This document shows, in pieces, positions 18,209 to 25,939 of a stretch of DNA of 64,000 nt. Every line of letters begins with the position of its first letter. The first letter of the stretch is position 1. The notes below the pieces were generated by a model, which was not told the origin of the DNA, ran no database searches, and worked only from the letters and a program-made list of their open reading frames with translations. A program made the position numbers and the translations under genes. Origin of the DNA: Pedobacter sp. ASV17 (GTDB taxonomy: Bacteria > Bacteroidota > Bacteroidia > Sphingobacteriales > Sphingobacteriaceae); contig NZ_JAELTX010000005.1 of the NCBI RefSeq assembly GCF_016429065.1, positions 25,990-89,989 of the forward strand. Direction: 5' to 3'.

Positions 18209-18618
18209 TATTTAACTTCTACTACTATTTTTTTTGGTGGCTCTATCAATTCCTTTAAACCAAGCGTATCAACCTTCTTAGCCACCTCGGTCATTTTACT
18301 CTTAAACATTAAATCAGCTTTTAGCGATTTATATTCCCAGCTCAACTCCTTCACCTCTTTACTTAAACCATCTATATTCCTTATGTTCTTTACTGCCATA
18401 TGGCTATTGGCAATGTAAATCATGCCCAACACACACAGAAAAGTTAAATAAGGCAACATATCCGTTGCTGTTTCTTTCGAAACCGCCCCCTCAACAAACA
18501 GCTTCCTAAAAAAAGCCGTAGCACTTCCTTCTTTTACCGGCCCCTTTAATCTCGGCTCCTCTTGCGGCTCAATAGGTTCATCTTCCGGTTCTTCCGCTTT
18601 TACCCTAAATTGATTCAT
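18208..18618 (-). CDS. FtsL-like divisome protein
   Basis: This 136-residue bitopic protein has an acidic, Pro/Glu-rich cytoplasmic N-terminus (about 50 residues), one membrane helix at about residues 54-73 and a coiled-coil-prone periplasmic part. The sequence is not diagnostic. Size, topology and position between rsmH and ftsI are those of FtsL, which stabilises FtsI and FtsQ in the divisome. It overlaps rsmH by 4 bases and ftsI by 1. Confidence 0.75.
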   Translation of the reverse strand: MNQFRVKAEEPEDEPIEPQEEPRLKGPVKEGSATAFFRKLFVEGAVSKETATDMLPYLTFLCVLGMIYIANSHMAVKNIRNIDGLSKEVKELSWEYKSLKADLMFKSKMTEVAKKVDTLGLKELIEPPKKIVVEVK

Positions 18619-19520
18619 AGTTTTTCTCCTATCCTCAATTTCGCACTACGAGCCCTGTTATTACGAGCCACCTCCTCTTCATCAGCTACAATTGCCTTTC
18701 TAGTAATTACATTGAATGGCTTTTGGTCATTTCCAAAAAAGTCCTTCTCTACTTCTCCTCTAAATTTACCTTTGGCGAGAAAATTCTTAACTGGTCTATC
18801 TTCCAACGAATGATAAGACATCACCACCAAACGACCTCCAGGCTTCAACACATCAGCACACTGCTCCAAGAAACGCTCCAGCACTTCAATCTCCGCATTC
18901 ACTTCAATACGCAGCGCCTGAAAAACCTGAGCCATATATTTATTCTCTTTCCCACGGGGGATATGAGCCGCAATCACACTTTTAAAATCAGCCAGGGTTT
19001 GTATCGGATTTTCCAAACGCGAAGTCACAATTGTTCTTGCCAACGATTTGGCATTTTGCACCTCGCCATACAAACCAAATATCTTATGCAAATCTTCCTC
19101 CGCATAAGTATTGAGCACTATCGCCGCCGTTAATGGACGCTGCTGATCCATGCGCATATCCAAATCCGCATCAAAGCGGATAGAAAAACCACGCTCAGGC
19201 TCATTAAACTGATGTGACGAAACACCCAAATCAGCCAATATGCCATCCACCTGCTTATAACCTAGCAAACGAAGGTTATTTTTTAAGTAGCCAAAATTTT
19301 GATCCACAAAACGAAAACGAGGATCATCAATTTTATTTCTTTGCGCATCAGGATCTTGATCAAAAGCGATCAACACTCCCTTATCATTCAAATGCTTTAA
19401 AATTTCTCGAGAATGCCCCCCGCCACCAAAAGTCACATCCACATACACCCCATCAGGCTTGATAGCCAACCCCTCAATGCACTCTTGCAACAACACGGGA
19501 ACATGGTAATTATTCTCCAT
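18615..19520 (-). CDS. rsmH: 16S rRNA (cytosine-1402-N4)-methyltransferase
   Basis: This enzyme methylates the ribosomal P-site base C1402, using S-adenosylmethionine. The motif VDVTFGGGGHSREIL is the SAM site, GILADLGVSSHQ is conserved in RsmH, and SYHSLEDRPVKNF lies near the C-terminus. Its 301-residue length is normal. It overlaps mraZ by 11 bases and the FtsL-like gene by 4, consistent with one polycistronic message. Confidence 0.96.
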   Translation of the reverse strand: MENNYHVPVLLQECIEGLAIKPDGVYVDVTFGGGGHSREILKHLNDKGVLIAFDQDPDAQRNKIDDPRFRFVDQNFGYLKNNLRLLGYKQVDGILADLGVSSHQFNEPERGFSIRFDADLDMRMDQQRPLTAAIVLNTYAEEDLHKIFGLYGEVQNAKSLARTIVTSRLENPIQTLADFKSVIAAHIPRGKENKYMAQVFQALRIEVNAEIEVLERFLEQCADVLKPGGRLVVMSYHSLEDRPVKNFLAKGKFRGEVEKDFFGNDQKPFNVITRKAIVADEEEVARNNRARSAKLRIGEKL

Positions 19521-19980
19521 CTGCGCCTCCTTTATGCTTACCGCCCATCACTTCTTCCGCTAATGCGGCGAAGTTTTCAGGAACGTCATCAAACAAATTA
19601 TCGTAAGCTTTTTTATCCCACACCTCTATCTTATCTAATTGGCAAGCCAACACTATATCCGATTCCATGCCCGCATATTCAACCAATGTTTTCGGCAGGA
19701 GCACACGCCCCGCAGCATCTAACGACAAAGGCATTGCCCCACGCTGAAACGCCCTCACAAACTCACGGTTTTTACGCTCGAACATATTGAGCTTACTTAG
19801 CTCGGCCACTGTTTCATCCCAAACTTTTTTAGGATAAATAACCAAATTCCTCTCGAATCCTCGATTCACAACCAAGCCATCTCGCTCTACATCAAGCAAT
19901 TGCTTCTTCAGCAAAACAGGCACCATCAAGCGCCCTTTCGCATCCAATTTGCAATCAAATTCTCCGATGAGTTGGTTCAT
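19510..19980 (-). CDS. mraZ: Transcriptional regulator MraZ
   Basis: This DNA-binding regulator of the dcw operon forms ring-shaped oligomers in known cases. Two SpoVT/AbrB-like repeats are visible through DAKGRLMVP (about residue 13) and DAAGRVLLP (about residue 89). The length is 156 residues. It is the first gene of the cluster, and three 10-bp direct repeats lie 41-70 bases upstream of its start, so autoregulation is likely. Confidence 0.95.
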   Translation of the reverse strand: MNQLIGEFDCKLDAKGRLMVPVLLKKQLLDVERDGLVVNRGFERNLVIYPKKVWDETVAELSKLNMFERKNREFVRAFQRGAMPLSLDAAGRVLLPKTLVEYAGMESDIVLACQLDKIEVWDKKAYDNLFDDVPENFAALAEEVMGGKHKGGADGE

Positions 19981-20020
19981 TATAGTAGCTACACTTTTTA
20001 TCTAGTGTAAAAGTAAGTCA

Positions 20021-20050
20021 CTTCTACCACTTTTTACCACTTTTTACCAC
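20021..20050 (-). promoter_or_regulatory. Three MraZ-type operator boxes upstream of mraZ
   Basis: On the minus strand the sequence reads GTGGTAAAAA, GTGGTAAAAA and GTGGTAGAAG in perfect 10-bp phase. MraZ is known to bind short direct repeats with this period upstream of its own gene (TGGGN-type in E. coli, AAAGTG-type in Mycoplasma), and AAAGTGG is visible here. A TACTTTTA at 20015-20008 is near the TAnnTTTG -7 consensus, which would put the boxes in the -10 to -45 region. A fourth GTGGTAAAAA in the opposite orientation lies at 20121-20130. Confidence 0.7.
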
Positions 20051-20134
20051 AAAAAAGTTTTCAACATACATTTCTTCCCACCCGAACCCGCTTTTCAGTA
20101 ATTTAAACAGAGATTTAAGGGTGGTAAAAAAAGA

Positions 20135-20166
20135 AAGCGGTCCCAACTTTAAAGTCGGGACCGCTT
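20135..20166 (-). terminator. Terminator after pgk
   Basis: AAGCGGTCCC pairs with GGGACCGCTT, and the stem extends inwards as AACTTT/AAAGTC with one wobble. On the minus strand it is followed by TTTCTTTTTTTACC. It lies 24 bases past the pgk stop and isolates the glycolytic unit from mraZ. Confidence 0.85.
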
Positions 20167-20189
20167 ATATACAACGAGTTAACCTCTAT

Positions 20190-21380
20190 TTATTCTTGAA
20201 TAGCTGCTACGCCTGGCAACTCTTTACCTTCCATATATTCTAACAAAGCTCCACCACCAGTTGACACATAGCTCACCTCATCTTCTAAGCCAAATTTTGC
20301 AATGGCCGCAGCCGAATCACCGCCACCAATCAACGAAAATGCGCCGTTTTTAGTAGCTTCTACCACCGCTTCGGCAACAGCTTTTGTCCCTTGCAGGAAG
20401 TTTTCCATTTCGAAAACACCCATTGGACCATTCCACAATAAGGTTTTAGAATTTTTAATGATATCACTAAATAACTCTACCGTTTTTGAACCAATATCCA
20501 AACCCATCCAGTCGGCAGGAATATGACCACTGTCTACCTGATCTTTTTGGGCTCCGTTATCAAACTTATCAGCAATTACGGTATCTACTGGCAACACTAA
20601 ATTCACCCCTTTTGCTTTGGCTTTTTCTAAAAGCTCCAAACACAGAGTCATACGGTCAGCCTCTAGCAACGAAGTACCAATCTCGCCTCCTTGTGCTTTC
20701 GCAAAAGTATAAGCCATACCACCACCAATAATCAGGTTATCCACCTTTTCCAACAAATTCTCAATCAACAAAATTTTATCAGAAACTTTAGCACCGCCCA
20801 TAATTGCCGTGAATGGTTTTTCGGCTCCATGAATTACCTTCTCTGCATTTTTAATTTCTTCGGCCATCAGGTAACCAAAATATTTTGCGTCTGGAAAAAA
20901 CTGAGCAATAATAGTGGTCGAAGCATGTGCCCTATGAGCAGTACCGAAAGCATCGTTCACATAAACATCTGCCAGTTTCGAAAGCTTCTCCGCAAAAGCA
21001 ACATCTCCTTTTTCCTCCTCTTTATAAAAACGAAGGTTTTCTAACAATAAAACTTCTCCAGGAAAAAGGTTCTTTGCTTTATTAACGGCGTCTTCACCAA
21101 TACAATCATCCGCAAACTTCACCTGTAGATCTAACATACGAGACAAATCGCCCAAAATATGTTTTAAAGAATATTTATCGCTAGGCCCATCTTTTGGTCT
21201 ACCTAAGTGCGACATTAAAATTACCGCTCCGCCATCATTCAGTATTTTCTGAATAGTTGGCAATGCTGCACGCATTCTTTTATCATCAGTAATGTTGAAA
21301 TCGGCATCTAAAGGCACGTTAAAATCTACCCTTACGATAGCTTTCTTATCCTTAAAATTAAATTGGTCTACTGTCTTCAT
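20190..21380 (-). CDS. pgk: Phosphoglycerate kinase
   Basis: This cytosolic glycolytic enzyme interconverts 1,3-bisphosphoglycerate/ADP and 3-phosphoglycerate/[12 protein letters not shown] near the N-terminus is the substrate-binding signature. [15 protein letters not shown] and the C-terminal GGGDSAAA nucleotide motif are all present. The length of 396 residues is standard. It lies 3 bases after the GNAT gene and downstream of gap, so the two consecutive glycolytic steps are co-transcribed. Confidence 0.97.
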   Translation of the reverse strand: MKTVDQFNFKDKKAIVRVDFNVPLDADFNITDDKRMRAALPTIQKILNDGGAVILMSHLGRPKDGPSDKYSLKHILGDLSRMLDLQVKFADDCIGEDAVNKAKNLFPGEVLLLENLRFYKEEEKGDVAFAEKLSKLADVYVNDAFGTAHRAHASTTIIAQFFPDAKYFGYLMAEEIKNAEKVIHGAEKPFTAIMGGAKVSDKILLIENLLEKVDNLIIGGGMAYTFAKAQGGEIGTSLLEADRMTLCLELLEKAKAKGVNLVLPVDTVIADKFDNGAQKDQVDSGHIPADWMGLDIGSKTVELFSDIIKNSKTLLWNGPMGVFEMENFLQGTKAVAEAVVEATKNGAFSLIGGGDSAAAIAKFGLEDEVSYVSTGGGALLEYMEGKELPGVAAIQE

Positions 21381-21383
21381 TTT

Positions 21384-21818
21384 CTATATTAGGTTTAAAA
21401 TCATGATATAATGCGGGCCAATACCGGCGACTTCAAATTCATCAGAAACAATTTTAAAGCCTTGTTTTTGATAAAAATCTATTGCCGAAGCACGTGCATT
21501 GCACCAAATATACTCAGCTTTTGCATTTTTAATGTACGAAAATGCATATTTTAATAAGGCCGCACCATAACCTTTTCCAAAAAATCGGCTATCGGTAGCC
21601 ATACCTCTTAGCTGATAAGCAGCTCCCTCCCTATTGTGCATTTGTTGCGGAAAAAAAGTTGCCACGCTTGCCACTTCTTTATCGCCTGCATAGTAAGCCA
21701 AATGAAAAACACCTTCGATGTTATCCGTTGGAAGAATACATGTCTCTAATTCAGCACCATTTCTAAGCATTTTGCTTCTTAAAGGCAAAACCACTTCCAA
21801 AGGAACAAACTTAATCAT
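21384..21818 (-). CDS. GNAT family N-acetyltransferase
   Basis: This 144-residue single-domain protein has the acetyl-CoA loop in GKGYGAALLKYAF (about residues 78-90) and a downstream CNARASAIDFYQKQGFK segment typical of GNAT motif B. The substrate is not evident. It overlaps the 3' end of gap by 8 bases and precedes pgk by 3, so it must be translated with both glycolytic enzymes. That position hints at a housekeeping metabolite or protein target, but this is inference. Confidence 0.82.
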   Translation of the reverse strand: MIKFVPLEVVLPLRSKMLRNGAELETCILPTDNIEGVFHLAYYAGDKEVASVATFFPQQMHNREGAAYQLRGMATDSRFFGKGYGAALLKYAFSYIKNAKAEYIWCNARASAIDFYQKQGFKIVSDEFEVAGIGPHYIMILNLI

Positions 21819-22806
21819 AGCTTAATTTAATTTTTTCTACTACATCTGCCAAACGATTGGAATAGCCAGATTCATTATCGTACCAACCTACCACTTTTAC
21901 CAAATCGCCCACAATAGAAGTTAACTGCGCATCAAAAATGCAGGAATGTGGATTATTGATGATATCTACAGAAACAATAGGATCCTCGGTATACTGCAAA
22001 ACCTTATTCAGTTTTCCATTGGCCGCAGCCTTAAAGGCCTCATTAATTTCCTCTATTGTCGTTTTCTTTTTTAGGATACAGGTAAAATCAGTTAGGGAAC
22101 CGTTTAACACTGGCACCCTAATGCCGGCTCCACCCAATTTACCATCTAAATGCGGAAAAATATGCGTAATTGCTTTTGCAGCACCTGTACTGGTAGGAAT
22201 GATGGACGAAGAAGCGGCCCTGGCTCTACGTAAATCATGATGTGGGGCATCATGTAAATTTTGATCTCCGGTCATGGAGTGCACCGTAGTAATGTACCCG
22301 TCCTCTATTCCCCAAAAATCATCCAATATTTTTACCATTGGCGCTACGTTATTGGTTGTACAAGAAGCGTTGGAAAGTATCGTTGATGAGAAATCAACTT
22401 CGTGATCATTAACCCCCATTACCACCATTGGCACGTCTTTGTCGGCCACAGGTGCAGAAACCAGCACTTGCTTAGCTCCGGCTTGAAGATGTTTTTCGGC
22501 TGATGCCTGATTAGCGAATTTACCAGTTGACTCGACTACCAAATCCACTCCCAAATCTTTCCAAGGCAGTGTTTCAGGCTTTGAATTGGAAATAATCTCG
22601 ATATGTTTACCATCTACCACCAAACACTGCCCATCGACACTAATTTGGCCAGGATAAACACCATGAACAGAATCGTATTTGAACAGGTGCGCCAAAGTTG
22701 CAGGAGTAGTTAAATCGTTGATAGCAATGACATCGAAATTTCGCTCCAATGCTGTACGCAAGAACATTCTTCCGATTCGGCCAAAGCCATTAATGGCAAT
22801 TTTCAT
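21811..22806 (-). CDS. gap: Glyceraldehyde-3-phosphate dehydrogenase, NAD-type
   Basis: It oxidises glyceraldehyde-3-phosphate to 1,3-bisphosphoglycerate. NGFGRIGR at residues 6-13 is the NAD-binding start, Asp31 in AINDL suggests NAD preference, and the catalytic Cys149 is in SNASCTTN. Its 331 residues are the usual length. A perfect -7 hexamer-type element (TAGCTTTG) sits 42 bases upstream, so the gap-GNAT-pgk unit probably has its own promoter. Confidence 0.96.
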   Translation of the reverse strand: MKIAINGFGRIGRMFLRTALERNFDVIAINDLTTPATLAHLFKYDSVHGVYPGQISVDGQCLVVDGKHIEIISNSKPETLPWKDLGVDLVVESTGKFANQASAEKHLQAGAKQVLVSAPVADKDVPMVVMGVNDHEVDFSSTILSNASCTTNNVAPMVKILDDFWGIEDGYITTVHSMTGDQNLHDAPHHDLRRARAASSSIIPTSTGAAKAITHIFPHLDGKLGGAGIRVPVLNGSLTDFTCILKKKTTIEEINEAFKAAANGKLNKVLQYTEDPIVSVDIINNPHSCIFDAQLTSIVGDLVKVVGWYDNESGYSNRLADVVEKIKLSYD

Positions 22807-22847
22807 TTGGTATTGATTATAGATGAAACCAACGCGATTTCACGGTG

Positions 22848-22855
22848 CAAAGCTA
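22848..22855 (-). promoter_or_regulatory. Putative -7 element of the gap promoter
   Basis: The minus strand reads TAGCTTTG, an exact match to the Bacteroidota TAnnTTTG -7 element. No clear TTTG -33 element is found 19-20 bases upstream (TTTTC occurs there). The predicted transcript start would be near 22841, leaving a leader of about 35 bases. Confidence 0.5.
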
Positions 22856-22902
22856 GCCAATATCTAGAGAAAGAAAATCTAATTTTTTAAATAAAGATGA
22901 AA

Positions 22903-24030
22903 CTATGACACCTTTAGGGTGTCCTTTAAAAAAACGTCTTTAACGGTATAACTTTTGGTTATTTTACGACCTTTAACATAGGTTAATACAGCATTGAAAA
23001 TCATACAAATACCTATTTGAAGAAATATCAGCACAAAATTGCCCAAATTCTGCAACATCACCGTTAACGCAATCATGCCTAAATTAAAGGATAGGGTAAC
23101 CAATAAGATTTGTTTAGTGCTAAGTCCCAAACGCAATAGGCGATGATGGATATGATTTCGATCGCCTTTAAACGGTGATCTTTTATTAATCACCCTGATA
23201 AAAAATATCCTTAATGAATCGAATATGGGAACGATCAGTACTGCTACCGCAATAGAAGGCGCCGAATAGAAATAGGGAGCTGGAGTTGACCCCAGCTTAT
23301 TAATCTCAATAAACTTAATGGCCAACACCACCGAAACAAGCCCTATAATTAAAGAACCGGTATCGCCCATAAAAATTTTAGCTGGTGGATAGTTAAAAAC
23401 CAAAAAGCCTAATATGGCTCCCAACATAGAAAATGCAATAAATGCATAGGCCATGTCATTTCCCAACGCGAAAAAGATTCCAAAACACAAACTCACCACA
23501 GCCCCTACAGTTCCAGCTAAACCATCCACACCATCAATTAAATTAAAAGCATTATTAATGAAAATAATAAGGGCTATAGAAAAAACACCACCGGCAACGG
23601 GGTGCACATCCCAAATATTAAATACACCATAAAGACTTGACAACTTAAAATCACCTAGTGTTACCAAAATTAACGACACCAGAATTTGAAGTGCGAACTT
23701 TGTTGATGGACTTACGCCATAAATATCATCCTTAATCCCTAACGCAAACAAAAAAATACTTGAGGCGATTAAAAAATTAGCCTGCTCATAATGTACGGTT
23801 GTTGCAAATAATAATACGGTGATGGTAAAGCCACAAAAAAGACCAATACCACCCAATCTTGAAATGCCATCTTTATGCTCTTTTCTATGCAGGTCTACAC
23901 TATCGAACAATTTATGCTTATTCGCAACGTGTATAATAGAAGGTATAGAAAACCTTACCAGCAAAAATGCTAGCGTTACAATAGAAATATAGAATATCAG
24001 AGGATATTCGGAAAATAGTTGTTTGGGCAT
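22903..24030 (-). CDS. WecA/TagO-family phosphoglycosyl transferase
   Basis: This polytopic membrane enzyme transfers a sugar-1-phosphate, usually GlcNAc- or related HexNAc-1-phosphate, to undecaprenyl phosphate, starting surface-glycan synthesis. About ten hydrophobic segments are seen. The family motifs are [19 protein letters not shown] and the C-terminal DRNHIHHRLL histidine motif that separates WecA-type enzymes from MraY. It has 375 residues. It sits next to the polysaccharide locus and is the natural initiating enzyme for it. A perfect TAAATTTG -7 motif lies at 24061-24054. Confidence 0.88.
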   Translation of the reverse strand: MPKQLFSEYPLIFYISIVTLAFLLVRFSIPSIIHVANKHKLFDSVDLHRKEHKDGISRLGGIGLFCGFTITVLLFATTVHYEQANFLIASSIFLFALGIKDDIYGVSPSTKFALQILVSLILVTLGDFKLSSLYGVFNIWDVHPVAGGVFSIALIIFINNAFNLIDGVDGLAGTVGAVVSLCFGIFFALGNDMAYAFIAFSMLGAILGFLVFNYPPAKIFMGDTGSLIIGLVSVVLAIKFIEINKLGSTPAPYFYSAPSIAVAVLIVPIFDSLRIFFIRVINKRSPFKGDRNHIHHRLLRLGLSTKQILLVTLSFNLGMIALTVMLQNLGNFVLIFLQIGICMIFNAVLTYVKGRKITKSYTVKDVFLKDTLKVS

Positions 24031-24053
24031 GTCTTTCTTAAATGATTGACAGT

Positions 24054-24061
24054 CAAATTTA
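24054..24061 (-). promoter_or_regulatory. Putative -7 element of the WecA-like gene
   Basis: The minus strand reads TAAATTTG, 24 bases before the ATG. The only nearby TTTG (24078-24075) is too close (13 bases) for a canonical -33, so the assignment is tentative. The stretch between this gene and the GT2 gene also contains the inverted pair AGTTGT/ACAACT around 24081-24102. Confidence 0.35.
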
Positions 24062-24145
24062 TGAATTATTTAAACAAATAAGTTGTATTTTTTCAAAACA
24101 ACTAAAAACAACAAACTTATACAATCCACATTTATAGGTATTTGT

Positions 24146-24889
24146 CTAAAAAAATTGCTTTATTTTCCGAAGCTTCTTGAGCAGCAACGCCAACAGCGGC
24201 AGTGGGATCTGATTATGTCTCAAAGCCGCATAATCGCTTTGCATGGCCGAATAGCGATGTTTTAATGATTGATTGCTCATGCCTCCGTTACGCATGTTTA
24301 CCATTAGCATTGGCAGATGAACCGAAGAAATGCGATGTTTATACAAAAACCTAAGCATCAATTCGTAGTCAGCAGCAGAACCGTAATTTAGTTGGTAACC
24401 GCCCAATCTTTTAAAAAGTTCGGTTCTCACGTAGAGCGTTGGATGTGCTGGCATCCAACCTAGTGCTAAATCAATAGGCTTAGCTTTAGATGAACGCCAT
24501 TTACGCAAAATACGAGCGATATTGTCTGGAGCAACATAATTCAGATCGCCGTAAAGCGCATCAACCTTTATTACTTCAAATTTTTTCGCTACTTCTGCAA
24601 TCACCGAATGATTAGCCAGCATATCATCTGCATTTAAAATACCAATCACTTCTCCAGTAGCGAGCATAATTCCTTTATTTAAGGCGTCGTACATCCCTTG
24701 ATCTGGCTCCGAAAGCAAAATCGATAATCGGTCTTTATATTGCTTTGCTATTTGATAGGTACGGTCGGTAGAATTTCCATCGATGAGTATATATTCAATA
24801 TTAGAATAACTCTGTGACAGCACTGATTCGATACAATCTGCAATATGCTGTTCTCCGTTATATACTACTGTAATGATGGTTATTTTCAA
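24146..24889 (-). CDS. Glycosyltransferase family 2
   Basis: This 247-residue GT-A fold transferase begins ITIITVVYNGEQHI, with DGNSTDRT and a NADD (DxD-like) metal motif at about residues 86-89. It resembles WcaA-like enzymes of colanic-acid-type loci. No membrane segment is seen, so it acts at the cytoplasmic face. It is divergent from the main locus, and a well-formed promoter lies at 24910-24941. It precedes the WecA-like gene by 115 bases. Confidence 0.85.
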   Translation of the reverse strand: MKITIITVVYNGEQHIADCIESVLSQSYSNIEYILIDGNSTDRTYQIAKQYKDRLSILLSEPDQGMYDALNKGIMLATGEVIGILNADDMLANHSVIAEVAKKFEVIKVDALYGDLNYVAPDNIARILRKWRSSKAKPIDLALGWMPAHPTLYVRTELFKRLGGYQLNYGSAADYELMLRFLYKHRISSVHLPMLMVNMRNGGMSNQSLKHRYSAMQSDYAALRHNQIPLPLLALLLKKLRKIKQFF

Positions 24890-24909
24890 CGAAATGTTAT
24901 TTATCTGTC

Positions 24910-24941
24910 CAAAAGTAAGTCAAGTATTTTTCCAAAACAAA
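24910..24941 (-). promoter_or_regulatory. Promoter of the minus-strand GT2 gene
   Basis: On the minus strand, TTTG (24941-24938), a 20-base spacer and TACTTTTG (24917-24910) form an exact Bacteroidota promoter. The transcript start would be near 24903, giving a leader of about 14 bases. It is divergent from the promoter at 25096. Confidence 0.65.
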
Positions 24942-25095
24942 TGAAACCCAGCATTATCCAAGCCATTATGCTTATATCTTACCTCCTGAGCCCCATCTAA
25001 TTTAAGTGACAATTTGCAATGATGCTCATCTAAAAAAGTAATACCTAGGAGCTTGCATTTTTAAAACCATGTATTGTTATTTTTTAATTTATTAA

Positions 25096-25124
25096 TTTGA
25101 CTAACAACAAAAAGTTGTAATTTG
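25096..25124 (+). promoter_or_regulatory. Promoter of the polysaccharide locus
   Basis: TTTG at 25096-25099, an 18-base spacer and TAATTTG at 25118-25124 approximate the Bacteroidota consensus, with one base fewer in the -7 spacer. The first gene starts 17 bases downstream, so the leader is very short. This rules out a leader-borne antitermination site ahead of the first gene. Confidence 0.5.
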
Positions 25125-25141
25125 CACCTTCATTCAAACTA

Positions 25142-25939
25142 ATGAACTACAATAGATTATCATTAACAACAACTCTCATATTTATTGGTTTCGCTGCTTT
25201 TTTCTTAAGCTCTTGTTCCTTCAAAGGGCGACAAGCGTTGCTAAAAACACCTTATGACGCTGATACTGTAAAAACAGTGAGGGTAATTAATGGCAATACA
25301 GATGCTCCTGGTTATTACAACCTCATTAAACCAGAAGATGAACTTGCCATTAGAAACGTACAAGATATGAGCCTGATTGTAAAGGTTCCAGAAGGAGGAA
25401 ACAGCAATACCTCGCAAGTGTACACCACTTTTAAGGTAAATGCCAACGGTGAGATTACGCTACCTAAAATAGGAATCATAAAGGTTGCTGGTTTAAATCG
25501 CAGTCAAGCCGCCCAAATGATACAGAAAGCTTACGAAGCAAAAGAACTCAATGCGCCACTTATTGATGTACGTATTGCAAATGCTTACGTGGTAATGTTG
25601 GGTGAAGTTGGGAAACAGGGCAAATACATCATAGAACGTGAAGACTACCAGCTCATTGACCTTTTGGCTGATGCCGGAGGTTTAACGGCCAATGCAAATA
25701 ATAAAATGTTACGCATATTTAGGGGTGATAGGTCTAATCCAGAGATCATTATGGTTAACCTCAACGACTACAATTTTTTGAGAGATCCTAAATTGAAACT
25801 TCAGGCTAAAGACGTTATTTATATTGAGCCACGTAGAGCGGCCGTAAATAGCCAAAACTTCCAAGCTTACTCTACTTTCATACAGATAGGTTTTGTAGTA
25901 GTCAATACTTTATTATTAATTTATAGTATCACCAAATAA
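25142..25939 (+). CDS. Wza-like polysaccharide export lipoprotein
   Basis: This outer-membrane export-channel component is the counterpart of Wza. A signal peptide with lipobox (AFFLSSC, Cys about residue 25) is followed by a polysaccharide-export domain at about residues 75-150. An SLBB-like domain (VMLGEVGKQGKY) follows. The last 25 residues form a hydrophobic helix ending in ITK. The length is 265 residues, shorter than E. coli Wza (379), as is usual in Bacteroidota. It overlaps the Wzc-like gene by one base. Confidence 0.88.
   Translation: MNYNRLSLTTTLIFIGFAAFFLSSCSFKGRQALLKTPYDADTVKTVRVINGNTDAPGYYNLIKPEDELAIRNVQDMSLIVKVPEGGNSNTSQVYTTFKVNANGEITLPKIGIIKVAGLNRSQAAQMIQKAYEAKELNAPLIDVRIANAYVVMLGEVGKQGKYIIEREDYQLIDLLADAGGLTANANNKMLRIFRGDRSNPEIIMVNLNDYNFLRDPKLKLQAKDVIYIEPRRAAVNSQNFQAYSTFIQIGFVVVNTLLLIYSITK

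Noticed and set aside
25862..25939. C-terminal hydrophobic helix of the Wza-like lipoprotein as an exosortase sorting signal
   Set aside because: Wza-type proteins often end in such a helix. There is no sorting motif before it and only one Lys after it, so it is not a convincing target.
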